Positions 61,001 to 64,000 of a DNA stretch of 64,000 bases are shown here, piece after piece (the first letter of the stretch is position 1; each line of letters opens with the position of its first letter). The DNA is taken from NCBI RefSeq assembly GCF_030819175.1, contig NZ_JAUTBJ010000002.1, positions 3,185,001 to 3,249,000 on the forward strand. The letters run 5' to 3'. The notes beneath the pieces were generated by a model. The model ran no database searches and was not told where the DNA came from. It saw nothing but the letters and a program-made list of their open reading frames with translations. The position numbers and the translations under genes were made by a program. The DNA is from Sphingomonas sp. SORGH_AS_0879. GTDB taxonomy: Bacteria; Pseudomonadota; Alphaproteobacteria; Sphingomonadales; Sphingomonadaceae.

Positions 61001-64000
61001 CGCGATCTTCGACCCCATCGCCATGTTCTGCTTGGTCGTGATCGTCATCGCGCCCGAGCCGGTCTGTTCGATCCAGTTGGTCGGAGCGTTGGACGACGGA
61101 GTCGTCTGCACGACTTGGTTCGCGAAGATCGTCAGGTCACCCGGCGTTTTCACGCCGTCGGAGGTGAATGTCCCCCCGGCCGTGATCGTGGTGGCCTTGT
61201 TCGCGGCCTGGGTGATGAAGTTCGTGGTGATCCCGTTGAACGCCGTGAGCGCGATGGCGCCGCTGCCGGTCTGGTTGATCGCCGTGGTGGTGATGGAGCC
61301 CACGCTCGCGGCCGTCGTGACCGTGATGTCATCGCCAGCGGTCAGCGCGCGGGTCGAGATCACATTAGCGCCGAGGACGCTGAGCTTGCCCGCAGCGCTG
61401 AGCGAGGAGTTGACGGTGATGTTGCCCGTCGAAGTTCCGTTGAACGACAGGTCGCCGCCGTTCTGCGCGAAGCTCTCCCAGGTCAGGTTGCCGCTCGTGG
61501 CCGAAACGCTGCTGGGGCCGCCGGCAGTTTGCGTGGCGGCTATCCGTGCGTAAATCTCCTTGTCGCCGGTGACGGTGACCGCGCCGGCAGAGGTGATCGA
61601 CGCATTGGTGGACATCGCGTACAGGCTGTAGGTCGCACCACCAAGCGCAGTGGCGACGATGTTCAGCCCGCCCATGCCGGCATCGAAGGTGACCGGCGTG
61701 GCAGAGTTGGACTGACCAAGCTGGATCGCGGCACGATAGTAGTTTGCGCCCCCGCTCGAAGCGCCACCCTCGCCCTTCATGGTCAGCAGGCCGGTGGTGG
61801 TCTTGAGCTTGAACGCGGCCGTTCCGTCGATCAGTATGCCCTGCGTGCCGGACGCCGTGGTCTTGCCCTCGATCGTCAACGCCCCGGTCGCGCTGAGGTC
61901 GGCCACGACCGAGCCTGCGCCACGCGCGAAGCCGACGTTGGTTGTCGAATTGCCCTTGAGGGTCATGTCACCGGACGAGCTGAACGTCCCGCTGAACATC
62001 AGAATGCCTTGGCCGCCCGACGAGGTGCCCGTCATGGTGACACCGCCAGTGCCGCCAGTCACCGTTGCATTGTCACCGATATAAATGCCCTGGTAAGTGA
62101 GCGTCCCTGTTGTGGCATTCACCAGGATCTTGCCGGCTGCTGCGGTCGTGAGCAGGGGAGAATTAATCAGGTTCACGGCGGTATAGGTGCCGCTGGTCCC
62201 CGTGAGGGTGATATCGCCTCCCGCGGCACTCAGCGACTTGGCTTGAATGCCTATACCGCCCGCCGAAGTACCGATTGCAGTGATGTTGCCGCCGCCGGTG
62301 GAGATCGCCCCCGACAATTCGACGCCGGTCTGCGCCGAGTCGCCGATCGCCGCGCCGCCGGCGGCCGATCCGCCGCCGATGGTCAGGTTGCCGCCCTTCG
62401 TGGTAACTGTCGAACCGAGGCTGACATAGCCCGACGACGCGTTGTTCGAGCGGCTGTTGAGCAGGACGTTGAGCGCGCCCGCGTTCGACGTGATCGCGCC
62501 GCTGACGGTGACGTTGGCGTTCGCGCGGACATTCAGGGTCGATGCGTCGGTCGCGGTGTTCTTGGTCACCGATGCCAGGCTCGCGCTGCCGCCCGTGGTC
62601 AGCGTGATGTCGCCCTTGCCCGCGGTGGTGATCGCGCCGAGGGTCATGTTGCCGGTCGAGGTGGCGGTGATGACGCCGTTGCCGGTTTGGCCGATCGTGC
62701 CGGTCGAGAGCGTCCCGTTCGCCGCGGTCAGCGTCGTGTCGCCACCCGCGCTGATTGCCTCCGTGCTGATCTGGGTGCCGGAGCTGATGGTCAGCTTGCC
62801 GGTCGTGCTGCTGGCCGCGCGCAGGTTGAGGAGACTCGCCGAACCGGAGGCGATGGACAGGTCGCCGCCGCCGCTCTGCGTGAAGCTGCTCCAGATGACG
62901 GCGCCGCCGGTGCTGGTGATGCTGCTGTTGCCGCCCGCAGTCTGGGTGGCGGTGATATAGCCCTCGATCGACTTGTTGCCGCTGATCGTGACCGCACCGC
63001 CCGAGGTGATGGTGGTGATCCCGGAGTTCGGCGTGTTGATGCTGTAGGCGGCACTGCCCAGCGCGGTGCCGACGATGGTAAGCCCGCCGGTGCCGGCCTC
63101 GATCGCGACCGGCGTGGCCTGGTTGCTCGTGCCCAGTTGGATCGCCGACAGATAGTGCGACGAATCCAGCGCGGCGTTGCCGCCGTCGCCCTTCAGCGTC
63201 AGCAGGCCGTTGGTCGTGCGCGCGGTGAATTTCGTCGTTCCGGCGACGCTGACGCCGGTCTTGCCGGTCGCGCCGGTCTTGCCATACAGGGTCAGCGCGC
63301 CCGTGGCGCCGACGGTGGTCGGGTTGGCCGTGGTGTTGCGATAATAGCCCGATCCCGTCGTCGCCGTGCCCAGCACGCTCATGTCGCCGGTGGACGTGAA
63401 CGTCCCGCTGCCCATGAAAACGCCATAGCCGTCGGTGCCGGTCCCGGTCAGCGTCGCGCCGCCGGTGCCAGCGGTCAGCGTCGCGCCGTCGCCGAACGTC
63501 AGGCCGGTGTTGCTGCCGGTGCCGGTCACAGTGCCGGTCAGCGCGATCTTGCCCGCGCCCGACGTCGTAATCGAGCCGTTGCCATAGACGCGAACGCCAT
63601 GCCCGCCAGCGCTGCTGTTCCCGGTGACTGTGATGTCGCCGCCGCCAGCGTTCAGGCTCTGGATGAAAACGGCCGAATTCGCCGAGGCGGTGCCGAGGAT
63701 CGAGATGGCGCCGCCGCCCGTGGTGATGGTGCCGCCGATGTCCGCCCCGCCCCTGGACGAATCACCGATCGCCGCGCCGCCCGCGGCCGATCCGCCGCCG
63801 ATGGTGACAGATCCGCCCAGCGTCGTGATCGCCACGCCGGACGATACCAGCACCCACCCGGTCGAGGCATCGGTCGACCGGCTGTTGAGCAATATGTTCA
63901 GCGCACCCGCCGTCGTGCTGATGTTGCCGCCGACGGTAAGATTGTTCTTCGCCTTCACAGTCAGCGTCGAGGCGTCGGTCGCGTCGTTCTTCGTGATAGT
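43013..64000 (-). CDS. Giant filamentous-haemagglutinin-like adhesin with YDG repeats, N-terminus beyond window
   Basis: One frame is open from the right edge of the window to a stop at 43013-43015, at least 6,995 codons. The first 14 codons at the edge (TITKNDATDASTLT) are in frame, so the GTG near 63958 is not the true start. Order from the visible N-terminal side: Gly/Thr/Ser-rich beta-helix-like passenger (59247-64000) with a 476-residue duplication; a transition segment (SGSRWLVWSQDPTLDTRGG); 59 YDG-type domains; one MBG-like domain; a Gly/Asn/Gln-rich tail; and CASGSKSAGNC near the end. I saw no other cysteine. This layout fits TpsA exoproteins of two-partner secretion. The secretion domain and a TpsB transporter gene would lie beyond 64000. 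A surface adhesion or biofilm role is inferred from the family. Confidence 0.92.
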   Translation of the reverse strand, partial: TITKNDATDASTLTVKAKNNLTVGGNISTTAGALNILLNSRSTDASTGWVLVSSGVAITTLGGSVTIGGGSAAGGAAIGDSSRGGADIGGTITTGGGAISILGTASANSAVFIQSLNAGGGDITVTGNSSAGGHGVRVYGNGSITTSGAGKIALTGTVTGTGSNTGLTFGDGATLTAGTGGATLTGTGTDGYGVFMGSGTFTSTGDMSVLGTATTGSGYYRNTTANPTTVGATGALTLYGKTGATGKTGVSVAGTTKFTARTTNGLLTLKGDGGNAALDSSHYLSAIQLGTSNQATPVAIEAGTGGLTIVGTALGSAAYSINTPNSGITTITSGGAVTISGNKSIEGYITATQTAGGNSSITSTGGAVIWSSFTQSGGGDLSIASGSASLLNLRAASSTTGKLTISSGTQISTEAISAGGDTTLTAANGTLSTGTIGQTGNGVITATSTGNMTLGAITTAGKGDITLTTGGSASLASVTKNTATDASTLNVRANANVTVSGAITSNAGALNVLLNSRSNNASSGYVSLGSTVTTKGGNLTIGGGSAAGGAAIGDSAQTGVELSGAISTGGGNITAIGTSAGGIGIQAKSLSAAGGDITLTGTSGTYTAVNLINSPLLTTAAAGKILVNATTGTLTYQGIYIGDNATVTGGTGGVTMTGTSSGGQGILMFSGTFSSSGDMTLKGNSTTNVGFARGAGSVVADLSATGALTIEGKTTASGTQGILIDGTAAFKLKTTTGLLTMKGEGGASSGGANYYRAAIQLGQSNSATPVTFDAGMGGLNIVATALGGATYSLYAMSTNASITSAGAVTVTGDKEIYARIAATQTAGGPSSVSATSGNLTWESFAQNGGDLSFNGTSTGNITVNSSLSAAGKLSVLGANVISTRALTAGDDITVTTAASVGSITTTAINQTGSGAIALTAFNGITTNFITQAANKATTITAGGTFTSDGVKTPGDLTIFANQVVQTTPSSNAPTNWIEQTGSGAMTITTKQNMAMGSKIAKTGAGAASLTLKSYGNVDVSSSINATTGKMAVTLQGGADPASSGPTSATVGVSGSGVVNTNGGNFLARGGAGALTAIVDPTVAGSTFVSTMQATGAVISGIGGRVNTIGGDLELRSVNGFVSIANIGVIGAGNLSIYGLSSGTGAGVEVKDFTLSAESGAVTLFGASTGTGPGVSTSGTGRVTALTTGAINLSGSTRGTTGNATRGVVIAGTTGATQSLTGGTITVKGVGGSGTGSHGVLMSSTVTGKDVSITGTATGTGTTNAGISLEAGTSTGLIDATNNITLTGVDNGAGKGIQHSSSSYYRIGTATTAGTAKLKANSMSLGGAGGPVVFAPAGTLLFTALDDGSLTIDQNIFIATNPITSLASGGPAVVQFGDNSAGSINFRSVSGYNAFNRSITLGAKGILTLSNAGAGGLLMKEVVLTGEANVTQSVDITATKLSGKANEVSFGRSGNEIAALGDIDIANGMMLVNSGPLVISGTNKFGTAALRTTGDLTLASGATLTATGSDAISPLQVVSGSKFVNNAGASVLTVNSGSRWLVWSQDPTLDTRGGLAASFIQYGASYGSSGPAGLGNGFLYTVSPTVTVTLTGTYSRVYDGTDSALLPQSNYILTGLLNGDTGTIYSTATFADKNVGTGKTITATDLALVTRNGANRIYGYQIASNTITGNIGTITARALTATLTGTVGKIYDGATTATTLAGNYQLSGVLAGDTVSLSGGTASYDTKNVGFGKTVSVSGMALTGTDASNYSVNATTSAQVGVVTAKALTASISALSKTYDGNAFASLSAGDVTLTGLVTGDSATLGAGAVASYANKNVGTGKTVVVAGLTLTGTDAGNYTVANTVSTNNGTILARALTIALGGTAGKVYDGTTTATLTSGNFSVSGLLGSDSATLSTGVAAYDTKDVGTGKTVTVTGMSLTGADAANYTFATSVTGNIGAITAKTLTASVVDVSKTYDGTNSATIGAGGLSLVGVIGSEAVTFGAGATSVYSDKNAGTGKAVVVSGLSLTGADSANYVLASNTISGLGTIQKKALGLTLTGTASKTYDGTTGATLSNANYAMTGVVSGDTATLVQGTAVYNNKNSGTNKTVSVSGLSLSGADAGNYSLASTVSGTIGTITAKALTLTAVTGQKVYDGTTTSSEAVQVTGLVGGDTVAATQSYDVQRAGTRSLQVDAGYVISDGNGGANYVATVGSAASGTITRRLLTATAAANDKTYDGTTAATGTVTLANVVAGDTVSAGGGLLAFVDRNAGVGKAVTASGWGLAGVDAGNYTLGTIANGVANIGKAALTLTAVADSRTYDGTVASAGTVTYSGLIAGDTLTSATQVFDSKNAGSRTLKVNAYTISDGHGGANYQVALVDGSGTIAKKELTGQLTGTVSKIYDGTTTASLSSADLAGIIAGDLVSVSNTGATYADKNVGTAKTVTVTGMSLGGADAGNYQLRSTSASGDIGAIIARTVTIDTSGRGAKTYDGSVSLSTGQLAPMTLTLADGDATTQAMLAADGVAIDASGMTGTLADRNAGSGKSVILNGLALTNNATGNYVLSSAAVTGLADVGRKALTLTAGGEMKTYDGTTNSSATVVSSGMVGGDAFTATAKFEEKNAGTRQVLVDSYTIDDGNGGGNYAVTTVAGTGRILRRLVTTTAIADNKVYDGTTSATGTFTTLTDVIAGDSLGVAGTMQFASRNARTGETVSVSQAALTGADAGNYVLNTIADTTADITPASLILRAAEQTREYDGTTRSSGTVTATGLKAGDSFTASQSFDSKNAGSRTLTVNSDYRISDDVDGRNYVVTLVGTTGTITRRSLTATAMIDTKVYDGTTAATAPFISLTNAALGDDVDVVGGTLRFADRNVGFNKAVTVTGASLGGTDAGNYILSDAVSGTGAIIPAALTLNAVSDTKVYDGTVNSAGIVATVGLVGGDAVIATQTFDAKDAAARTLQVNNYSVIDGNGGRNYDVTVGDAAVGAITPRSISADATINNKVYDGTTSATGTINGLTGVIVGDAVSVDMSNGVISFVNRDAGIGKAVTVGGLTLSGIDASNYRLAATANGTANITKATLTLTAAADSKTYDGTVLSTGVVTASGLVGGDTISGLTQAFESKNAGTRALSANAWTISDGNGGNNYAVTKVDAVGTIAQKLLTGQIVGSISKTYDGTDTATLSAANLDGIIAGDVVTVSSTGATYADENVGTGKTVTVSGLALAGTDAANYALQSTSTQAAVGTILARQIALSLTGNAAKTYDGTTDLTAAQLGTLSFGLADGDTATQALLVTDGVGVDLSGITGTLADRDAGNGKSVTLTGYGLSNNGLGNYVLTTGSIQGVANVAKATLTLTAAADSKTYDGTVLSTGVVTASGLVAGDTISGLTQAFESKNAGTRALSANAWTISDGNGGNNYAVTKVDAVGTIAQKLLTGQIVGSISKTYDGTDTATLSAANLDGIVAGDAVVVSNTGATYADKNVGTGKTVTVSGLALAGTDAANYALQSTQVQASVGTILARQIAISVSGTAAKTYDGTTALTAGQLGTLSFVLADGDSATQALLTSDNIAADLSAVTGTLADRNAGNGKSVTLTGYDLVNNGLGNYVLTNGSIQAVANIAKATLMLTAGSNSKTYDGTALSTGVVTASGLVGGDTISGMTQAFENKNAGTRVLSANAWTISDGNGGNNYSVIKVDAVGTIDRKLLTGQLVGTVTKTYDGTDTATLSGANLAGIISGDDVIVSNTGATFADKNVGTNKAVSITGMDLSGSSAGNYLLQSDSASANIGTIFARTVTLNLAGLGTKTYDGTTALAHSQLGSLALTAASGDAATQALMATDGVSLDASGMTGVLADRNAGTGKGVSLSGYTLAGNTLGNYVLASDTVSGLANVDRATLVLTAANESKTYDGTVASTGTVGVVGLKTGDTVTDLSQAFASRNAGNRALQVTSYTLDDGNNGANYVVQRVDGTGTIAQRQLSVIATANNKVYDGTTTATGTFGPLQNMVVGDSVGVTATLAFADRNAGAAKTVTASNIILSGADAANYSLTNIADSVADIAKASLVLTAVTDVRQYDGTRTSTGVVSAAGLVSGDSFTATQSFADKNVGSRALRVDAGYAVNDGNGGNNYVVTVVDATGAITQRVLTSSVTVDTKEYDGNTAATGTFGTLQNVVAGETVTLSGGTLSFANRNAGTGKAVNVTGATLAGADAANYVLSTIGGGTGTITQKALVLNAVTDTKVYDGTTASAAQVQAVGLVTGDVVTATQSFDSRNAGDRTLAVNGGWAIADGNGGSNYAVTIGGTAFGTISQKVLQAIATVNDKTYDGTIAATGAATGLSGVVGADAVALGGSGVFAFVDRNAGNGKAVTVSGMTLTGADAGNYSLASIANGTANIAKATLTLMAATDSKTYDGTVASSGVVTHSGLVAGDTISGLTQAFDSKAAGNRTLSANAWTISDGNAGGNYAVTKVDAAGSIGQKLLSGQLSGTVTKVYDGTTTATLLPTNLLGVVAGDAVVVSTTGADYADQNAGTNKLVTVSGMSLSGADAGNYVLQSASTSANVGEITARRIVVSTSGLGAKTYDGTTLLAANQMGSLVFLAADGDAATQALLSTDGVSLNATGVTGTLADRNAGTGKGVTLTGYALDGNGLGNYVLSSTTVGGLADVARATLVLNAVGDSKTYDGARTSTGSVGMTGLIGSDTATAVQSFDSRNAGDRVLQVSSYNIVDGNGGGNYVVTLQDAVGTIAKRELTAAVMVADKVYDGTRAATGTFGALQNLVIGDTVNATAAMTFNDRNVGAGKLVTISGVALTGADAGNYTLLPIASTATAAITRAALSLTATTDIRQYDGTLASSGAVQAVGLVTGDSFTASQSFADKNVGSRALRVDAGYAVNDGNGGNNYVVTLVDATGAITQRVLTSSVTVDTKEYDGNRAATGSFGALQNIVAGETVTLSGGTLSFANRNAGAGKAVNVTGATLAGADAANYVLSTIGNGTGTIMHKALVLNAVGDTKVYDNTTASTAQVQAVGLIAGDVVTATQSFDSKNAGTRTLAVNGGWTIADGNGGNNYAVSIGSTASGTIGQKALQANASVNDKVYDGTISATGVITSLVGVIAGNDVLTNGNGTFAFVDRNAGDGKTVTVSGVTLTGADAGNYTIASIANGTANIAKATLTLTAVADSKTYDGTLLSTGVVNASGLVGGDTIGGVTQAFDTKNAGNRVLSANAWTISDGNGGNNYAVTKVDAVGTIAQKLLTGQITGPISKTYDGTDTAMLSAANLDGIIAGDVVTVSSTGATYADKNVGTGKTVTVSGLALAGTDAANYALQSTSTQASVGTILARQIALSVTGNAAKTYDGTSGLTAAQLGTLSFVLANGDTATQALLTGDGVAADLSAVVGTLADRNAGNGKSVTLTGYGLSNNGLGNYVLTNASLQAVADVAKATLTLTAAADSKTYDGTVSSTGVVTDSGLVAGDTISGVTQAFDTKNAGSRVLSANAWTINDGNGGNNYTVTKVDAVGTIAQKLLTGEITGTVSKVYDGTTAASLLPTNLLGVIAGDAVTVTTGSATYADRNVGANKLVTVSGITLNGVDAANYLLQGTTASASVGEITARQIAVTTTGLGAKTYDGTTLLGTNQHGTLTFLAADGDAATQALMNADGVVLNATGVTGTLADRNAGTGKGVTLSGYTLDGNVFGNYVLASATTTGLADVARAQLTLSAVADSKVYDGTSASSGTVAVTGLVAGDTVTATQAFDSRNAGSRLLQVGGVTLTDGNGGGNYVVTLQDANGVIAKRDLTTSVSVNDKVYDGTTLATGTISPLQNVIAGDDVAVSVAMAFADRNAGANKTVTIGTGTLSGLSAANYNLVPLPTSATATIARAALALTAVSDIRQYDGTSTSTGTVVANGLVAGDSVTASQVFDSKNAGGRTLRVAAGYALNDGNGGNNYAVTLVDAAGAITQRVLTTSVAVDTKEYDGTTAATGTFGALQNLVSGETVTLSGGTLAFADRNAGIGKAVTLTGTTLGGADAANYVLSTTGNGTGTITRKAIALNAVADSKVYDGTTASAAQVQAVGLIAGDVVNATQSFDSKNAGDRTLSINGGWTIADGNGGNNYAVSLGNPVAGVISRKELQVTSQVANKVYDGTTVATGTITGLSGVVAGDAVAANGTGTFAFVDRNAGIGKSVTVNGVTLSGADAVNYVLGTIASGTANVAKALLTLTAAADSKVYDGTAASVGTVAISGLVANDTATATQAFDSKNAGSRTILADRWTISDGNDGGNYAVVRIVANGSVAQKMLTGQLTGTVSKVYDGTTAATLLPVNIDGVIAGDALTLTMAGASYADRNVGTGKRITVNGMALTGADAGNYVLLSNSAAADVGTITPRAVTVVGSGLGAKTYDGRTLLDHSQLGTLTFVAAGGDAMTQALLAADGVVLDTSGVTGTLADRNAGSGKSVDLTGYALDGNTFGNYELVNQTVRGVADVARARLTLTATGEDKVYDGTTTSSGTVQVLGLIAGDTATAAQAFDAKNAGNRRIKVVDVSLADGNDGGNYALTLQDASGVIAKRTLTAAVTVNDKVYDGTTVASGSIGSLGNVVNGDSVAVAANMAFADRNVGANKAVTLFGVMLAGADAGNYTLAPIANGVATIRKTDLTVMATADRKAYDGTMASNGTVTVSGLVTGDQMTGLKQAFDGKDAGNRSIAVTNWTLDDGNGGGNYNVVRVNALGLITPRDVVVTLNSASKVQGQADPALSFTVTAGGMMTGDTMTGTAVRDAGESVGSYVIRQGSLSAGPNYAVTVVDGRFSIVANNTDGGGRTVTPEIVKEAASLGNQLPPVIRADTGAGGISGGSNSISTAPWFATDPFGGAGQGGAAPQGNASGQPAGGAKGGTNGLNGGSQTNANGQQAGGASGGKNGQGAGGQTNANGQQTGSASGGKNGQGTGTRTDANGQQSGDAQDGKNGQNAGAQDDTGRRQNGDSQGGTDGQNGDGTAKDSNDRDGGEGDKACASGSKSAGNCVPAKGFTLPYPTNRIITPIIRFLQR
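43166..43510 (-). repeat. Five 23-residue (69-nt) repeats in the adhesin tail
   Basis: The pattern NANGQQ-x-G-x-ASGGKNGQGxGxxT recurs five times in a row with a fixed length of 23 residues. The outer copies are degenerate (NASGQPAGGAKGG and DTGRRQNGDSQGG). The stretch is hydrophilic and probably disordered, and acts as a spacer between the MBG domain and the C-terminal end. Confidence 0.75.
43718..43950 (-). other. MBG-like domain at the end of the YDG array
   Basis: A single domain of about 76 residues follows the last YDG unit. It starts RDVVVTLNSASKVQGQADP and ends YAVTVVDGRFSIV, with GSYVIRQGSLSAGPNYAV between. The YxI-x-G-x-L...NY pattern fits the MBG domain family that often closes YDG arrays. 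It is part of the adhesin reading frame. Confidence 0.65.
43951..59246 (-). repeat. Array of 59 YDG domains in the giant adhesin
   Basis: I counted 59 copies of the (K/R)xYD(G/N) core, each within a unit of roughly 75-100 residues. The usual course is KxYDGTTxATG...GLVAGDxVT...ADKNVGTGKTVT...GADAGNYVL or ...DGNGGGNYAV. Unit 40 has YDN in place of YDG. The first six units are distinct from the rest. From unit 7 on, each unit can be assigned to one of nine recurring types in a fixed order. Confidence 0.85.
45253..56905 (-). repeat. Higher-order repeat: nine-unit blocks of about 2.3 kb with inserted three-unit blocks
   Basis: Matching positions at the end of each alpha-type unit (the YAVTKVDAVGTI segment) fall at 56905, 54601, 53791, 52981, 50674, 48367, 47557 and 45253. 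The steps are 2304, 810, 810, 2307, 2307, 810 and 2304 nt. A 2304/2307-nt step is nine units (types alpha to iota). An 810-nt step is three units (alpha-beta-gamma). The phase is kept throughout, so this is nested tandem amplification rather than independent duplication of single domains. Confidence 0.85.
61131..64000 (-). repeat. 476-residue tandem duplication in the beta-helix part of the adhesin
   Basis: The segment starting TKNDATDASTL at the window edge recurs as TKNTATDASTL with a spacing of 1428 nt (anchors at 63986 and 62558). Within both copies the same order of blocks is found: GALNxLLNSRS, GGGSAAGGAAIGDS, AIQLGxSNxATPV, TATQTAGG and GQTGNG/NQTGSG. A third, more diverged copy may follow (KIAKTGAGAASLTLKSYGNV). 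The first copy is cut by the window edge. Confidence 0.75.

Overview
The window is GC-rich DNA with alphaproteobacterial gene content. It most resembles a sphingomonad (Sphingomonas or a close relative). Reasons: large TonB-dependent receptors of the Xanthomonas/Caulobacter/sphingomonad type next to tryptophan-halogenase-like flavoproteins and glycoside hydrolases, a NasT/NasS-controlled nitrate assimilation operon, and short palindromic intergenic repeats. No rRNA or tRNA is present, so genus-level placement is inference.

Layout. 1-1321 (+): the end of a DUF454/YbaN protein, a ParD-like antitoxin and methionine aminopeptidase. 1420-10173 (-): a complete Kdp potassium-uptake operon (kdpF-A-B-C-D-E), headed by a frameshifted TorF-type porin and a 27-residue membrane protein. 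10471-12543 (+): a Tat-exported phosphocholine-specific phospholipase C. 12624-32989: a carbohydrate-utilisation region with a GH31 enzyme, a small carbohydrate-binding-like secreted protein, two TonB-dependent receptors, three consecutive flavin-dependent halogenase-like genes, GH9, GH1 and two GH43 enzymes. The three halogenase-like genes and GH9 are joined by 4-nt ATGA overlaps. LacI-type operator-like palindromes lie upstream of both receptors, so a sugar-responsive regulon is likely, with its regulator outside the window. 33155-42859 (+): nitrate assimilation, nasT-nasS, then an RNA leader with two ANTAR-type hexaloop hairpins and an intrinsic terminator, then nitrate/nitrite transporter, nirB, nirD, nitrate reductase and cobA (siroheme supply).

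43013-64000 (-): one open reading frame fills the last 21 kb and runs off the window edge (at least 6,995 codons visible). It encodes a giant surface adhesin of the two-partner-secretion/filamentous-haemagglutinin kind. It has a beta-helix-like part with a 476-residue duplication, 59 YDG repeats, one MBG-like domain and a Gly/Asn/Gln-rich tail with five 23-residue repeats, ending in a Cys-x9-Cys pair. The YDG repeats form a nested higher-order array: nine distinguishable unit types repeat in fixed order with a period of 2304 or 2307 nt, interrupted by extra three-unit blocks of exactly 810 nt. I regard this as the most striking structure in the window. The ANTAR leader and the halogenase/GH9 operon come next.

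Two genes (the TorF porin and the third halogenase) each carry an apparent single-base insertion in a G run. These may be real lesions or sequencing errors.
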